From JBAIYU01 sp036763085 (GTDB lineage: Bacteria > Bacillota > Negativicutes > DSM-1736 > Dendrosporobacteraceae), in assembly GCF_036763085.1 (NCBI RefSeq), contig NZ_JBAIYU010000030.1:122551-186550 (forward strand): DNA of 64,000 nucleotides. Direction: 5' to 3'. Positions 26,886-35,101 of the stretch are shown here, one piece after another. The notes beneath the pieces are model-generated. The model did not search any database. It was given only the letters and a program-made list of their open reading frames with translations, and was not told the origin of the DNA. The translations under genes were made by a program, and so were the position numbers. The number at the start of each line of letters is the position of its first letter. Position 1 is the stretch's first letter.

Positions 26886-26914
26886 GGATCACCGTTAAGG
26901 TGGTTCTTTTTTAT
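26886..26914 (+). terminator. Terminator of the TerC-family gene
   Basis: There is an 8-bp stem including G-T pairs (26886-26893 with 26899-26906) and six T residues. Confidence 0.7.
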
Positions 26915-27226
26915 TTGCGAAAAAACAGAGAAATTAGGCGCACAAATTTGGAAATACAAAAATCTTAAAAAACATAATAAAAATGGAATAAAAACTTCCT
27001 ATTATGGATAATATTGGAACGAGGGATTGTACAGCTTTATAAATTGAGATTTCATTGGCTTAAGTAGGTGTGTCAGGGGTCAACGTACAAGCGAGATTTT
27101 CCTCATTAGTATGCACTAATAGATTGCACTATTTAATAACGGGGGTGAGCAGCTTTTAAAGCAGCTTAGTATTTTTAGATTAGACAGGCATTCTATCCCA
27201 AAAATTAAATTTATGGAGGTATTAAA
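26915..27226 (+). other. Long leader region before the repeat-protein gene
   Basis: There is no gene of convincing length here. A 6-bp-arm inverted repeat ATTAGT-N4-ACTAAT is at 27105-27120, and a TGGAGG site sits just before the next start. I see no known riboswitch. A long untranslated leader or an operator region is possible. Confidence 0.4.
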
Positions 27227-28174
27227 ATGAAAAAAAGTTCAAAAAAAGCAGCTCTAGCTGTAGCTGCAATGTTGGTAGGTTCAGTTTTCTGCACACCGGT
27301 GTTTGCAGGAACTGTAAATGGTACTGGCGCGATTGTTAAACACGGGAGTTACAATAATACTGTAAATAACAATATTGGCGCAATAATTCAACCTGGCACA
27401 AACTCAGGCATGAGCAACAGTTATAATGTTATTGGCATTGGCGCAAATCTCACTAACGGTGTATATGGTAATAATGTTTATCAAAATTTAGGGACTTTTG
27501 TTGGTGCATATTCCAGTCCTACAGCAACCGGAACCGGCGCACTTATTCAGAATGGGGCATATAATAATACGGTTTATGGAAATACTGGTACGCAATTAAT
27601 GGGCGGTCACCATATTACAGCCACAGGAACCGGCGCTATTGTTGATCATGGCAGCTATTCCAATACCGTTTATAATAATCTTGGAGCTAACGTTCTTGGC
27701 GGAGGAACTGGCTTCGGTTCTAATGATACGGTTAGTGTTAAAGTATTTGGAACTGGTGCTCTTATTGATAGGGGTAGCTACTCGAATACTGTTCGCGACA
27801 ATATTGGTGCTGTTGAAGATGCCACAACTGCCGCATGGGTACCGTACAGTCAAGGACCAGTGGCACCAAAGGTTTTTGATTCCGTTACCGGCACCGGCGC
27901 TATTGTAAGTAACGGAAGCTATGGCAATAATGTATACAGTAATATCGGTGCAATTATGAAAACAAAGGATGGCCATGCTGTAATCGACGTTACGGGTGCT
28001 ATTGTTGATCATGGCAGTTATTCAAATACAGTGTATCAGAACCTTGGTGCTATAGTAACAAGTGCTAACTGGGCAACTGTTACTGGAGCAGGAGCAATTG
28101 TAGATTTTGGAAGCTACCAGAATAACGTTCATGATAATACTGGGAATCAAGTAGGTACTGTAGCTCAAAACTAG
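27227..28174 (+). CDS. Secreted protein of eight about 32-residue GTGAIV/GSYxNxV repeats
   Basis: This 315-residue protein has a signal peptide (cleavage after PVFA) followed by eight imperfect repeats with the core GTGAIVxxGSYxNxVxxNxGA, for example near residues 31, 69, 101, 133, 177, 221, 255 and 288, joined by linkers of different length. The short G/N/V periodicity predicts a stacked beta structure such as a beta-roll or YadA-head-like fold. There is no membrane anchor, SLH domain or C-terminal barrel. The next gene encodes a miniature YadA-type autotransporter whose N-terminus has a similar NNVGTQVVGG phrase. It may be a partner or surface cargo of that protein. I do not recognise a named family. 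Confidence 0.8.
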   Translation: MKKSSKKAALAVAAMLVGSVFCTPVFAGTVNGTGAIVKHGSYNNTVNNNIGAIIQPGTNSGMSNSYNVIGIGANLTNGVYGNNVYQNLGTFVGAYSSPTATGTGALIQNGAYNNTVYGNTGTQLMGGHHITATGTGAIVDHGSYSNTVYNNLGANVLGGGTGFGSNDTVSVKVFGTGALIDRGSYSNTVRDNIGAVEDATTAAWVPYSQGPVAPKVFDSVTGTGAIVSNGSYGNNVYSNIGAIMKTKDGHAVIDVTGAIVDHGSYSNTVYQNLGAIVTSANWATVTGAGAIVDFGSYQNNVHDNTGNQVGTVAQN

Positions 28175-28197
28175 TAGTCATATTTGCAATGGAGCAA

Positions 28198-28234
28198 TTC
28201 AACGTTAGAGAGGAAGTCACACTCTAACGTTGAA
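28198..28234 (+). repeat. Hairpin between the repeat-protein and YadA-like genes
   Basis: There is a 13-bp perfect stem (28198-28210 with 28222-28234) with an 11-base loop. The tail is AAATTTAA, not a clean T-run. It may be an attenuator that sets the ratio of the two proteins, or a weak terminator. Confidence 0.65.
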
Positions 28235-28252
28235 ATTTAACTGGAGGACTGT

Positions 28253-29188
28253 ATGAGCCGTTATAAGGGAAATTTGTTGTATGTGATAGTTACGTTGGCT
28301 AGTGTGTTGACTTTTATACCTAATAATGTATGGGCAGATACTCCATCAAACCAAACTGGTCCAATCAATCTTAGTATAAACGTTAACAATAATGTAGGTA
28401 CACAGGTTGTCGGCGGAGAAAATCTGAATCTTGGCGTTGGGGCAGTAGTTTCAGTAGCGCTTGGCGATTCTAATACCGCTGTGGCAACAGGAATACAGGT
28501 AAATTCGCAAGATCCAACGGCAGATTACAATGTCGGCATTGGATCGGTATCAAGTGGTGGTGGGAACAATGCTACAGGAGCTTGGACAACGGCAATCGGA
28601 TATGGTAATACTGCGTTAGGTGCCGGTGCAACTGCAACTGCAGGAGTTGGAAGTACAGCCTTAGGTGCATATTCCTACGCTTATGCACCCGGTAGTGTTG
28701 CACTGGGAGCAGGATCTATCGCCGATCGTCCGGATACCGTATCTGTCGGCCATCCAGGATACGAACGTCAAATTACTAATGTTGCACCAGGCTACTACGA
28801 CACCGACGCAGTTAACATGAGTCAGTTAAGATCTCTAGACAGCAAAGTAGAACGGGTGGGAGCAATGGCGTTTGCGTTATCTGCTTTAGCCCCTATGCCT
28901 TATGATCCAAAAGATCCTACTCAATATTCAGCAGGCATTGGAACCTATAATGGCGAAGGCGCAATAGCGCTTGGTGTATATCATTATTCCAAACCAACCG
29001 TGATGTACAATGCAGCTATTGCAATGAGCGGAGATGGTTGGGAAAAGTCAGCTCGTGCTGGTATTACTTGGCGGACTGGTGGTGCCAAACCTAAGGTGTT
29101 AGTACCTGCTGTTTCACCTATTAAGCCTGAAGAAAAAAATGATATTGTTTCAAAAGTAAATAAAATACTAGCTGAGTATGAGAAGTAA
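28253..29188 (+). CDS. Miniature YadA-type trimeric autotransporter adhesin
   Basis: This 311-residue protein has a signal peptide (cleavage after VWA), YadA-head style repeats (TAIGYGNTALGAGATA, STALGAYSYA, SVALGAGSIA, about residues 113-165), a neck (RQITNVAPG...DAVNMSQL, about 175-197), a very short stalk, and a YadA C-terminal anchor (VGAMAFALSAL...GITWR, about 205-280). Unusually, about 35 charged residues follow the anchor, including VSKVNKILAEYEK; most YadA proteins end at the last barrel strand. The protein is far shorter than pathogen adhesins. GGAGG precedes the ATG. Trimerisation and surface exposure are inferred from the family. Confidence 0.85.
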   Translation: MSRYKGNLLYVIVTLASVLTFIPNNVWADTPSNQTGPINLSINVNNNVGTQVVGGENLNLGVGAVVSVALGDSNTAVATGIQVNSQDPTADYNVGIGSVSSGGGNNATGAWTTAIGYGNTALGAGATATAGVGSTALGAYSYAYAPGSVALGAGSIADRPDTVSVGHPGYERQITNVAPGYYDTDAVNMSQLRSLDSKVERVGAMAFALSALAPMPYDPKDPTQYSAGIGTYNGEGAIALGVYHYSKPTVMYNAAIAMSGDGWEKSARAGITWRTGGAKPKVLVPAVSPIKPEEKNDIVSKVNKILAEYEK

Positions 29189-29192
29189 TGAT

Positions 29193-29246
29193 AATTCGGC
29201 TGAGAGGCGAAGGAATGGAAGTGTTCCTTTGACTCTCAGCCGAATT
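29193..29246 (+). terminator. Terminator after the YadA-like gene
   Basis: A 14-bp outer stem (29193-29206 with 29233-29246) surrounds an imperfect inner hairpin. Confidence 0.8.
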
Positions 29247-29387
29247 TATATTATAAAGTTCAAGTAATAGAACTAAGTGCGCTTTTTGCCAATATATGAA
29301 ATAATATGTTCTGTTAAAATTAGCAGGAAATATTTGTAAACAGGGGGAATTTTCTAGTTATATCCTATTTGCAGGAGGTTTTTAAAA

Positions 29388-29888
29388 TTGCGTCGAAGAA
29401 GGGCTTTCTTTGTATTAATAGTTATAATCACCTTATTATGCTCATCTCATGCTTACGCTGGCATCAAAGTAACCAGTGGTGATAAGCCTGTTTTTATTTC
29501 AAGTCATATGATGGGAACAGAGGTTATCCGTGAACGTAACGGGATGGCATCTCTAAGTGGGTTAATTACAGGATTTGGCGTTTCCCAATTTCCTTTCCAG
29601 GTTAGATTTAAAACGCTAACAAACTTCATAGGTACGGCCCGATATGATTCTCCAATAAGCTCATTGGTTTTGACAGATGAAACAGGCAAAGAAACAGTAG
29701 CAAGATATGATTTTAATATGTTCTTGGACAGACCTGGGGCCACGTATTCTCAGGTGATTGACTGGAAGGTTACCTTTAAATCCGAGGGGTTCTATGCTTA
29801 CAATGTATTTGTAGATGGAACTCTTGTAGGTTACTATCCTTTCTATGTATGGACAAACGGCATTAATATAAATCAACTTCCTAGATAA
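29388..29888 (+). CDS. Secreted protein of unknown function
   Basis: This 166-residue protein has an Arg-rich N-terminus, a signal peptide (cleavage after SHAYA, about residue 24) and a beta-strand-rich body (SSLVLTDETGKETVARYDFN, SEGFYAYNVFVDGTLVGYYP). The last part resembles a small immunoglobulin-like or C2-like sandwich in which a ligand-binding strand precedes YYPFYVW. The start is TTG with AGGAGGT upstream. It is last in the envelope cluster with the repeat and YadA proteins but has its own leader. I do not recognise a family. Confidence 0.7.
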   Translation: MRRRRAFFVLIVIITLLCSSHAYAGIKVTSGDKPVFISSHMMGTEVIRERNGMASLSGLITGFGVSQFPFQVRFKTLTNFIGTARYDSPISSLVLTDETGKETVARYDFNMFLDRPGATYSQVIDWKVTFKSEGFYAYNVFVDGTLVGYYPFYVWTNGININQLPR

Positions 29889-29915
29889 GATTAAGTTTTG
29901 AATGGTAATTTATAC

Positions 29916-29944
29916 TTGACATACACTATAAATAGTATTATTAT
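29916..29944 (+). promoter_or_regulatory. Predicted sigma-A promoter of the glycine riboswitch transcript
   Basis: TTGACA (29916-29921) and TATTAT (29939-29944) are separated by 17 bases, a near-consensus housekeeping promoter about 100 bases upstream of the glycine aptamer. Confidence 0.75.
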
Positions 29945-30045
29945 ATAAATGTACTAAAAATTTAATACTAGTGTCCGTGTGAAGTTTGCGGAAAACACGC
30001 TATATCCACGTAAAGAGGATTTTAAGGCGACTACCGTAAATGGAT

Positions 30046-30137
30046 GGAACTCTGGAGAGCCCCTGTCAGCAGGGCGCCGAAGGTGCAAATCGGTATAGAA
30101 TTATACTGGTGAAACTCTCAGGCAAAAGGACAGAGCA
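30046..30137 (+). ncRNA. Glycine riboswitch, single aptamer
   Basis: It matches the conserved gcvT-type core: a P1 arm with CTGGAGAG, the internal GCGCCGAAGGTGCAAAT, and the 3' part CTCTCAGGCAAAAGGACAGAG, ending where P1 re-pairs. Only one full aptamer is present. The bases after it (about 30139-30175) can fold into a small branched hairpin, as in the 'ghost aptamer' of singlet glycine riboswitches. A terminator at 30190 is the likely expression platform. Downstream is a LivJ-type binding lipoprotein, so the switch probably controls amino-acid (glycine) uptake; ON or OFF cannot be told by eye. Confidence 0.92.
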
Positions 30138-30189
30138 TGTTGGTATATTGCAATTCATATTGCATTTTATGTACCTACTTGTTGTTCTT

Positions 30190-30224
30190 CAGAGTCAAAT
30201 CATATGATTTGACTCTTTTAGTTT
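30190..30224 (+). terminator. Terminator of the glycine riboswitch expression platform
   Basis: A perfect 26-base palindrome (30190-30215) is followed by two T-runs, 95 bases before the coding start. It is placed to be controlled by the aptamer. Confidence 0.8.
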
Positions 30225-30309
30225 TTTAGGACGGATTACTAGAGAATGCAATCATTTGTAATGACTGGTATGATCGGTCGTGATGTAGTGAAAAAAAGGG
30301 GAGAGTTTT

Positions 30310-31476
30310 ATGAGAAAAAGTAGCTTTAAAATGGTTTCAGTATTGATGGCAGTGTTATTAATGGCAGGTGTCTTGGCAGGGTGCGGCGGTACAGCATCTA
30401 ACGACATCAAAATTGGTATTCTTAGTGAAATGACTGGTGGTAACGCGACGTTTGGTAACTCTATGGCTAACGGAGCGAAAATGGCAATAAAAGAAGCTAA
30501 TGCTAAGGGTGGTCTCTTAGGCAAGCAAATTACAGCTGTAATTGCTGATAATAAAAGCGAGCCTTCAGAGTCTGCAAATGCTATGACCAAACTTGCAACT
30601 CAAGATAAAGTAGTTGCGGTAACTGGTGTTTTCTCCAGCTCTAACGCAATCGCTGCTTCAAGCGTAGCTGAAGCTAGCAAAGCTCCGTTTTTGGCGGTTG
30701 GTGCAACTAATCCTAAAGTAACTGTTGACGAAAAAACCGGCAAAGTAAAAGACTATACTTTTAGGGTATGTTTCATCGATCCTTTCCAAGGTACAGTTGG
30801 AGCAAACTTTGTCCTAAATACTTTGAAGTTACAAAAAGCTGCTGTCTTAATTGATAATAGCAGTGATTATAGCAAGGGATTATCTGCATTCTTTAAAGAT
30901 GCTTTCACTAAAGGCGGCGGAAGTATCTTAACTGAAGAAGCTTACTTACAAAAAGACCAGGACTTCAAAACTGTTTTAACAAAGGTCAAGGCTTCAAATC
31001 CTGAAGTCATATACGTACCTGGCTATTATGAAGAAGTAGGAAAAATTGTTAAGCAGGCGCGTGAGCTTGGCATTACAGCTCCAATCGTTGGTGGAGATGG
31101 ATGGGATTCTCCTAAACTCGTTGAGGTGGCATCAGCAGCAGCCTTAAACAACACCTATTTTACTAATCATTACTCGGTAGATGACACCAGCCCAATATCT
31201 AAGGCATTCGTAGACGCATATAAGAAAGAATATGGACAAGCACCTGATGCCATGGCTGTACTTGGTTATGATGCAGCAAATGTTCTTATCGATGCAATAA
31301 AACGTGCTAATAGTACTGAGTCTGGCAAAATTCGTGAGGCTCTTGCCGCAACTAAAGACTATCCGGCAGTTACTGGCGCAACAACATTAAATACTACTCA
31401 TGACGCAGTTAAAAGCGCAGTTATAATTGAGATGGTAGATGGTAAGCAAACTTTTAAAGCAACTGTTAAACCTTAA
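30310..31476 (+). CDS. Branched-chain amino acid-type (LivJ/LivK) ABC substrate-binding lipoprotein
   Basis: This 388-residue lipoprotein has the lipobox LAGCG (Cys at about residue 25) and then a type-I periplasmic binding fold: IGILSEMTGGNATFG, AVTGVFSSSNAIA, GGDGWDSP. No permease or ATPase gene is adjacent, so it must serve a transporter encoded elsewhere. The glycine riboswitch in its leader suggests the ligand is glycine or a related small amino acid, a case where RNA context adds to a vague family call. A strong terminator follows, so it is monocistronic. Confidence 0.9.
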   Translation: MRKSSFKMVSVLMAVLLMAGVLAGCGGTASNDIKIGILSEMTGGNATFGNSMANGAKMAIKEANAKGGLLGKQITAVIADNKSEPSESANAMTKLATQDKVVAVTGVFSSSNAIAASSVAEASKAPFLAVGATNPKVTVDEKTGKVKDYTFRVCFIDPFQGTVGANFVLNTLKLQKAAVLIDNSSDYSKGLSAFFKDAFTKGGGSILTEEAYLQKDQDFKTVLTKVKASNPEVIYVPGYYEEVGKIVKQARELGITAPIVGGDGWDSPKLVEVASAAALNNTYFTNHYSVDDTSPISKAFVDAYKKEYGQAPDAMAVLGYDAANVLIDAIKRANSTESGKIREALAATKDYPAVTGATTLNTTHDAVKSAVIIEMVDGKQTFKATVKP

Positions 31477-31502
31477 TTATTTTTGAAGTATTGTTTAGCT
31501 AA

Positions 31503-31540
31503 AAAGACCTGAATCTTCAATATTGAAGATTCAGGTCTTT
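31503..31540 (+). terminator. Terminator of the binding-protein gene
   Basis: A perfect 38-base palindrome, symmetric with A and T ends, about 27 bases after the stop. Confidence 0.88.
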
Positions 31541-31632
31541 AGTTATATAGATAAAAATAGGGAAGGATAACAATTAAGAAATAAATGTGAACTTTTTGCT
31601 ATATTAAAACAAAAACAAGGAGCGAGAAAAAT

Positions 31633-32247
31633 ATGCCAAAGTATCTAGCAATGATCGTGCTTACACTTGTTTTACTTGGATGCAATAAGATTCCTGATTC
31701 AAGTATGAGCCAATCGCAAGAGGTCATCAACGACGTAACTAAATACTTTCCAGCTAAAATTCACAGTACTTGGATATATCAAGGCGAAGGCAATGAATAT
31801 GCAAGTTTTAGCCGTAAAATAGTAGCTTTGAACAATAATAGAATTCAAGTTATCGAAAATAATGGTGGGACCCAACAGACGATGGTATTTAAAATTTCGT
31901 CAGATGAGATTAAAAGAACGTTTTTTCTCCCGGAATTCTATACAGAAAGCACTATATTAGATGAGCCGGATAACGCTTCTGAGATGATATTGAAAGCCCC
32001 CTTAAGTAAAAATGCAGTGTGGGAAGATTCTATTTCACGCCGGCAAGTAGTAAGTGTCAACGAACAGGTTACAGTTCCTGCTGGTCATTTTAGTAATGTC
32101 ATTATGATTAAAATTACGTCAATAAAAGAGCAAGTGAACGATAGTCAATTATTTGAATATTATGCGCCCAATGTAGGACTAATCAAGAGAGAGTATACAA
32201 CGGGGGACAACTATAAAGTAATATCAAAGTTAGCCTCGTACAAATAA
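31633..32247 (+). CDS. Lipoprotein of unknown function
   Basis: This 204-residue protein has a lipobox LLGCN (Cys at about residue 17), then YFPAKIHSTWIYQGEGNEYA and a beta-rich C-terminus. The ATG is preceded by AGGAGCGAG. No catalytic motif is seen. It stands alone between two riboswitch-controlled genes. It is probably exported and anchored by lipid; function unknown. Confidence 0.75.
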   Translation: MPKYLAMIVLTLVLLGCNKIPDSSMSQSQEVINDVTKYFPAKIHSTWIYQGEGNEYASFSRKIVALNNNRIQVIENNGGTQQTMVFKISSDEIKRTFFLPEFYTESTILDEPDNASEMILKAPLSKNAVWEDSISRRQVVSVNEQVTVPAGHFSNVIMIKITSIKEQVNDSQLFEYYAPNVGLIKREYTTGDNYKVISKLASYK

Positions 32248-32337
32248 AAAGCGGCATCAATTACTTAGAAATTTAAATATATAGACAAATTAGACTATTG
32301 ATGCTACATTTTAAAAGTCAAATCAAATATTGAGATT

Positions 32338-32412
32338 TAGGCAAACTTACCGAAAGGTGGGGGCGCAAAGCTAAGGATCTAAGGGCTTAAGCCTAAGATA
32401 GCCTGGTTGCAT
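32338..32412 (+). ncRNA. Cyclic di-GMP-I (GEMM-I) riboswitch
   Basis: It has the GEMM signature: a GAAA tetraloop in ACCGAAAGGTGGG, the conserved GCGCAAAGCTA, then CTAAGG and the receptor GCCTGGTTGC. It lies 100 bases upstream of a gene encoding a FIST-GGDEF protein, with a terminator between. Because GGDEF domains make c-di-GMP, the product may control its own synthesis. Confidence 0.9.
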
Positions 32413-32437
32413 GTTCACTTATTTATTAGAACACTTC

Positions 32438-32470
32438 TAGCTAGGCGTGACCTAGCTATTTATTTTTTTA
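32438..32470 (+). terminator. Expression-platform terminator of the c-di-GMP riboswitch
   Basis: There is an 8-bp perfect stem (32438-32445 with 32451-32458), a 5-base loop and a TTTATTTTTTT tail, placed 26 bases after the aptamer. Confidence 0.88.
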
Positions 32471-32514
32471 TGAATTTTTGGCGTATTAGTTAAGCTGTCG
32501 TTTTTAGTTTCGTA

Positions 32515-34307
32515 ATGGAAGCATTACATATTTCATTAGGACAGGCAGGTAGTTTAGTGAAAACATTAAGTTTATTTTACGAAAACTTCACATCACTTTC
32601 CCGATTTATTCAGGATAATTGTGAGATCTTTTTGAACCCTAATAATTCCGCGATATTGGTCCAGCTCTTTAGCAGTCGTTGTGAACAAAGCTTCTATAAA
32701 GAGCTGTTACACGAAATTATAGAGCTTATACCTACTGCTGTTATCATAGGAACGACTTCTTCTGGTGTTATCAAGGATGGTGAGGTCAGCGGTGTTGATA
32801 CAGTTATTTCATTTTCGATTTTTCAAAAGACTAACATCAGAACAGCAATATACCGAAAAGATGTAGATGAGCATAAGTTGGGTCAAATAATCGCAAAAGA
32901 CATGGTAACTGACCGTACTAAGCTATTGATGATGTTTACAACTAGCGGCAATCTAAATGTAAGCCATTTACTGCATGGAATTCAATCGATTAGAAAAGCT
33001 CTGCCAATGGCCGGTGGGGTAGCTGGGAACGCTCATTTAGGCAAGAGCTTTGTATTCGATAACAGTGAAATTGAAGATTTAGGGGTAGTATGCGCAGTTT
33101 TGGAAAGTGACGACTATTAATTAAATCTTACGCCTACCTAGGTTGGCAGCCTATTGGCAAAGTAATGACTGTTACGAAGGCAATAGATGAGCGCGTGTAT
33201 ACTATTGATAATATGCCAGCATATGAGATATATCGTAAGTATCTTGGTATTGACGAGATTGGAAATTTCTATAACGCAATTGAATTTCCTTTGATTATTC
33301 AGCGTAATAATACGTATACTGCTAAGTCACCTGTGGTCCACTATGAGGATGACTCACTTGGATTTGCTGCTGAAATAAAAGAAGGAGAAAACGTTCGCTT
33401 TGGTTTTGGCCATGTCGGGATGATATCTGAAAAAATCAAAAGTCTAACTTACGATATAAAAAATAAGCCTACCGAAAGTATTTTTATTTATTCCTGTGAA
33501 TGTAGAAGGGGTTTTTTACAAGAATTAAGCCACATCGAGGTTGAGCCTCTTGCCGAAATTGCGGCAACTGCAGGATTTTATACTGGTGGCGAAATTTTCT
33601 TTGATGGGATTGGTAGTCATCTGCTAAATGCAATGATGACTATATTGACTTTATCAGAAACCCCATATACAGAAGTACCTACTACACTTATACCTGAAAC
33701 TAGTATGAATCAAGACAAAAAGCTATGGCCACGTAAAGACAATGTAGCTGGCAAGAGTGTAGGTGTTTTAAAAGCCTTAACGAATTTAATCAACAAAGTA
33801 ACCGAGGAGCTCGAAAGCACAAATAAAGAACTAAAATATATTAGCTTGCACGATTCACTCACTGGCTTATATAATCGAACTTTTTTTGAACAGGAAATGA
33901 AGCGTTTTGAGGCGTTAGACTGTCAGGTTGGTATTATTATTTGTGATCTAGATAATTTAAAGGAGACGAATGATCAACAAGGTCATAGCTCAGGAGATCA
34001 ACTTCTAAGAACTGCGGCTGAACTGCTTGAACACTCAGCTAAAAAGGGAGAAATTGTCGCTCGAATTGGCGGAGACGAGTTTGCAATTTTAATTCCAAAT
34101 GCTAAGGATGCCTATCTTAAAACAAAATGCAAAAATATCTTATATAAAGCGGGATGTTACTCTAAGAGTAATAATAATTTGCTGTTATCTATTGGCTATT
34201 CAATTAAGGATAATGTTAATGTTACATGCATGGAAGAAGCGTTTAAAATGGCTGACGAAAAAATGTATCAAGATAAAGCAGCTAGAAAATCTAATTTGTT
34301 TTCCTAA
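32515..34307 (+). pseudogene. FIST-domain sensor diguanylate cyclase, split by a one-base frameshift
   Basis: Codons from 32515 encode a FIST_N domain to LESDDY, where TAA stops it at 33118-33120. The next frame then reads SYAYLGWQPIGKV, the expected FIST continuation, followed by the FIST_C domain (about 33165-33720), a short coiled linker and a GGDEF domain (DSLTGLYNR, then RIGGDEFAI). Adding one T near 33118 restores one protein of about 598 residues. The GGDEF site is intact and no RxxD inhibitory site is seen. FIST domains sense small molecules, probably amino acids or their derivatives. The start is unsure: ATG 32515 has no site, while GTG 32557 has AGGCAGG upstream. It is controlled by the c-di-GMP riboswitch upstream. 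Confidence 0.82.
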
Positions 34308-34311
34308 ATTA

Positions 34312-34384
34312 AACTGGTAAAAGAATAAAAGCGTGATTGAGCTGACATGCAGCCAATCACGCTTTTATTCTTTTACCAGTTTAG
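34312..34384. terminator. Very long bidirectional terminator between the FIST-GGDEF and tetR genes
   Basis: A 29-bp perfect stem and a 13-base loop separate the converging genes; the tetR stop codon lies inside the stem. Confidence 0.9.
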
Positions 34385-35024
34385 GTACTTCTAACTTAAT
34401 ACTGCCAGCAGGGGCACCAAATAGAGTTTCAAAAAGATTTGCAGAGATTTGCAGTTTATTTCTAACAATATCTAGATCAGACTCATGTCCATATTCTAAT
34501 GGAGAGCTGACTTCTAGTAGAGCGCCCATTATACCGCCGAAAAACCATAGAGTTTCTTTGATATGAGTAACATTTGTTAAGCCTTGCTTATTACACTCTT
34601 CGATAATGCTGGTTAACAATGGGGTTGTAATTATGTTGGTTTGTCGCCACAGCTTGTTTATTAGTAAGCCTTGCTTTTCTTTATATAAAATCTTTCCCAG
34701 CAAGCCTGGCTCACCAATATAGGACAGTTTATAAAAACGATTTATAAATTGTTGTAATTTCTCTATTCCTGTAATTTTTTCAAGAGAATGAACTTCTTCT
34801 ACCAAATTTTTCACATTACGTTCAATAATTGCTTCTAGAATAGCTTCCTTTGATGAAAAATAGTAGTAAAAGGTACCTTGAGCTACATTAACTTTTTTTA
34901 CAATATCTTGTACTGTTGTCTTTTGATAACCTAAAGCAAGAAACAGATCAAGTGCTGTATCCATTAACTCAGCTTGTCGTACCAAAGGATCTTTAGTAAC
35001 TCTAGAAATAGCGGCCACCTCCAT
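34365..35024 (-). CDS. TetR-family regulator of the TonB uptake locus (inferred)
   Basis: This 219-residue protein has an N-terminal TetR helix-turn-helix (RQAELMDTALDLFLALGYQ, then VAQGTFYYYFSSKEAI) and a C-terminal ligand domain. The ATG at 35022-35024 lacks an upstream site; a GGAGG lies just inside the frame, so a near start (GTG or ATT) may be used instead. A near-consensus promoter and a 16-base palindrome lie in front of it, typical of self-repression. Palindromes with the same GACTGAC half-element lie before the TonB receptor gene at the other end of the operon. Confidence 0.85.
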   Translation of the reverse strand: MEVAAISRVTKDPLVRQAELMDTALDLFLALGYQKTTVQDIVKKVNVAQGTFYYYFSSKEAILEAIIERNVKNLVEEVHSLEKITGIEKLQQFINRFYKLSYIGEPGLLGKILYKEKQGLLINKLWRQTNIITTPLLTSIIEECNKQGLTNVTHIKETLWFFGGIMGALLEVSSPLEYGHESDLDIVRNKLQISANLFETLFGAPAGSIKLEVPKLVKE

Positions 35025-35030
35025 CGTATG

Positions 35031-35079
35031 ACTGACTAATGTCAGTTAAAATTGTAAGTTAAAAGCATAATTTTGTCAA
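35031..35079 (-). promoter_or_regulatory. tetR promoter with overlapping palindromic operator
   Basis: Reading on the minus strand, TTGACA (35074-35079) and TACAAT (35051-35056) are 17 bases apart. A perfect-arm palindrome ACTGAC-TAAT-GTCAGT (35031-35046) covers the start of transcription. Confidence 0.75.
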
Positions 35080-35101
35080 TTTAATGGGCATGGCTATCGA
35101 T

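Noticed and set aside
27596..28012. 138-codon minus-strand frame inside the repeat protein
   Set aside because: It is an antisense shadow created by the repeated codons of the gene at 27227-28174, with no ribosome site.
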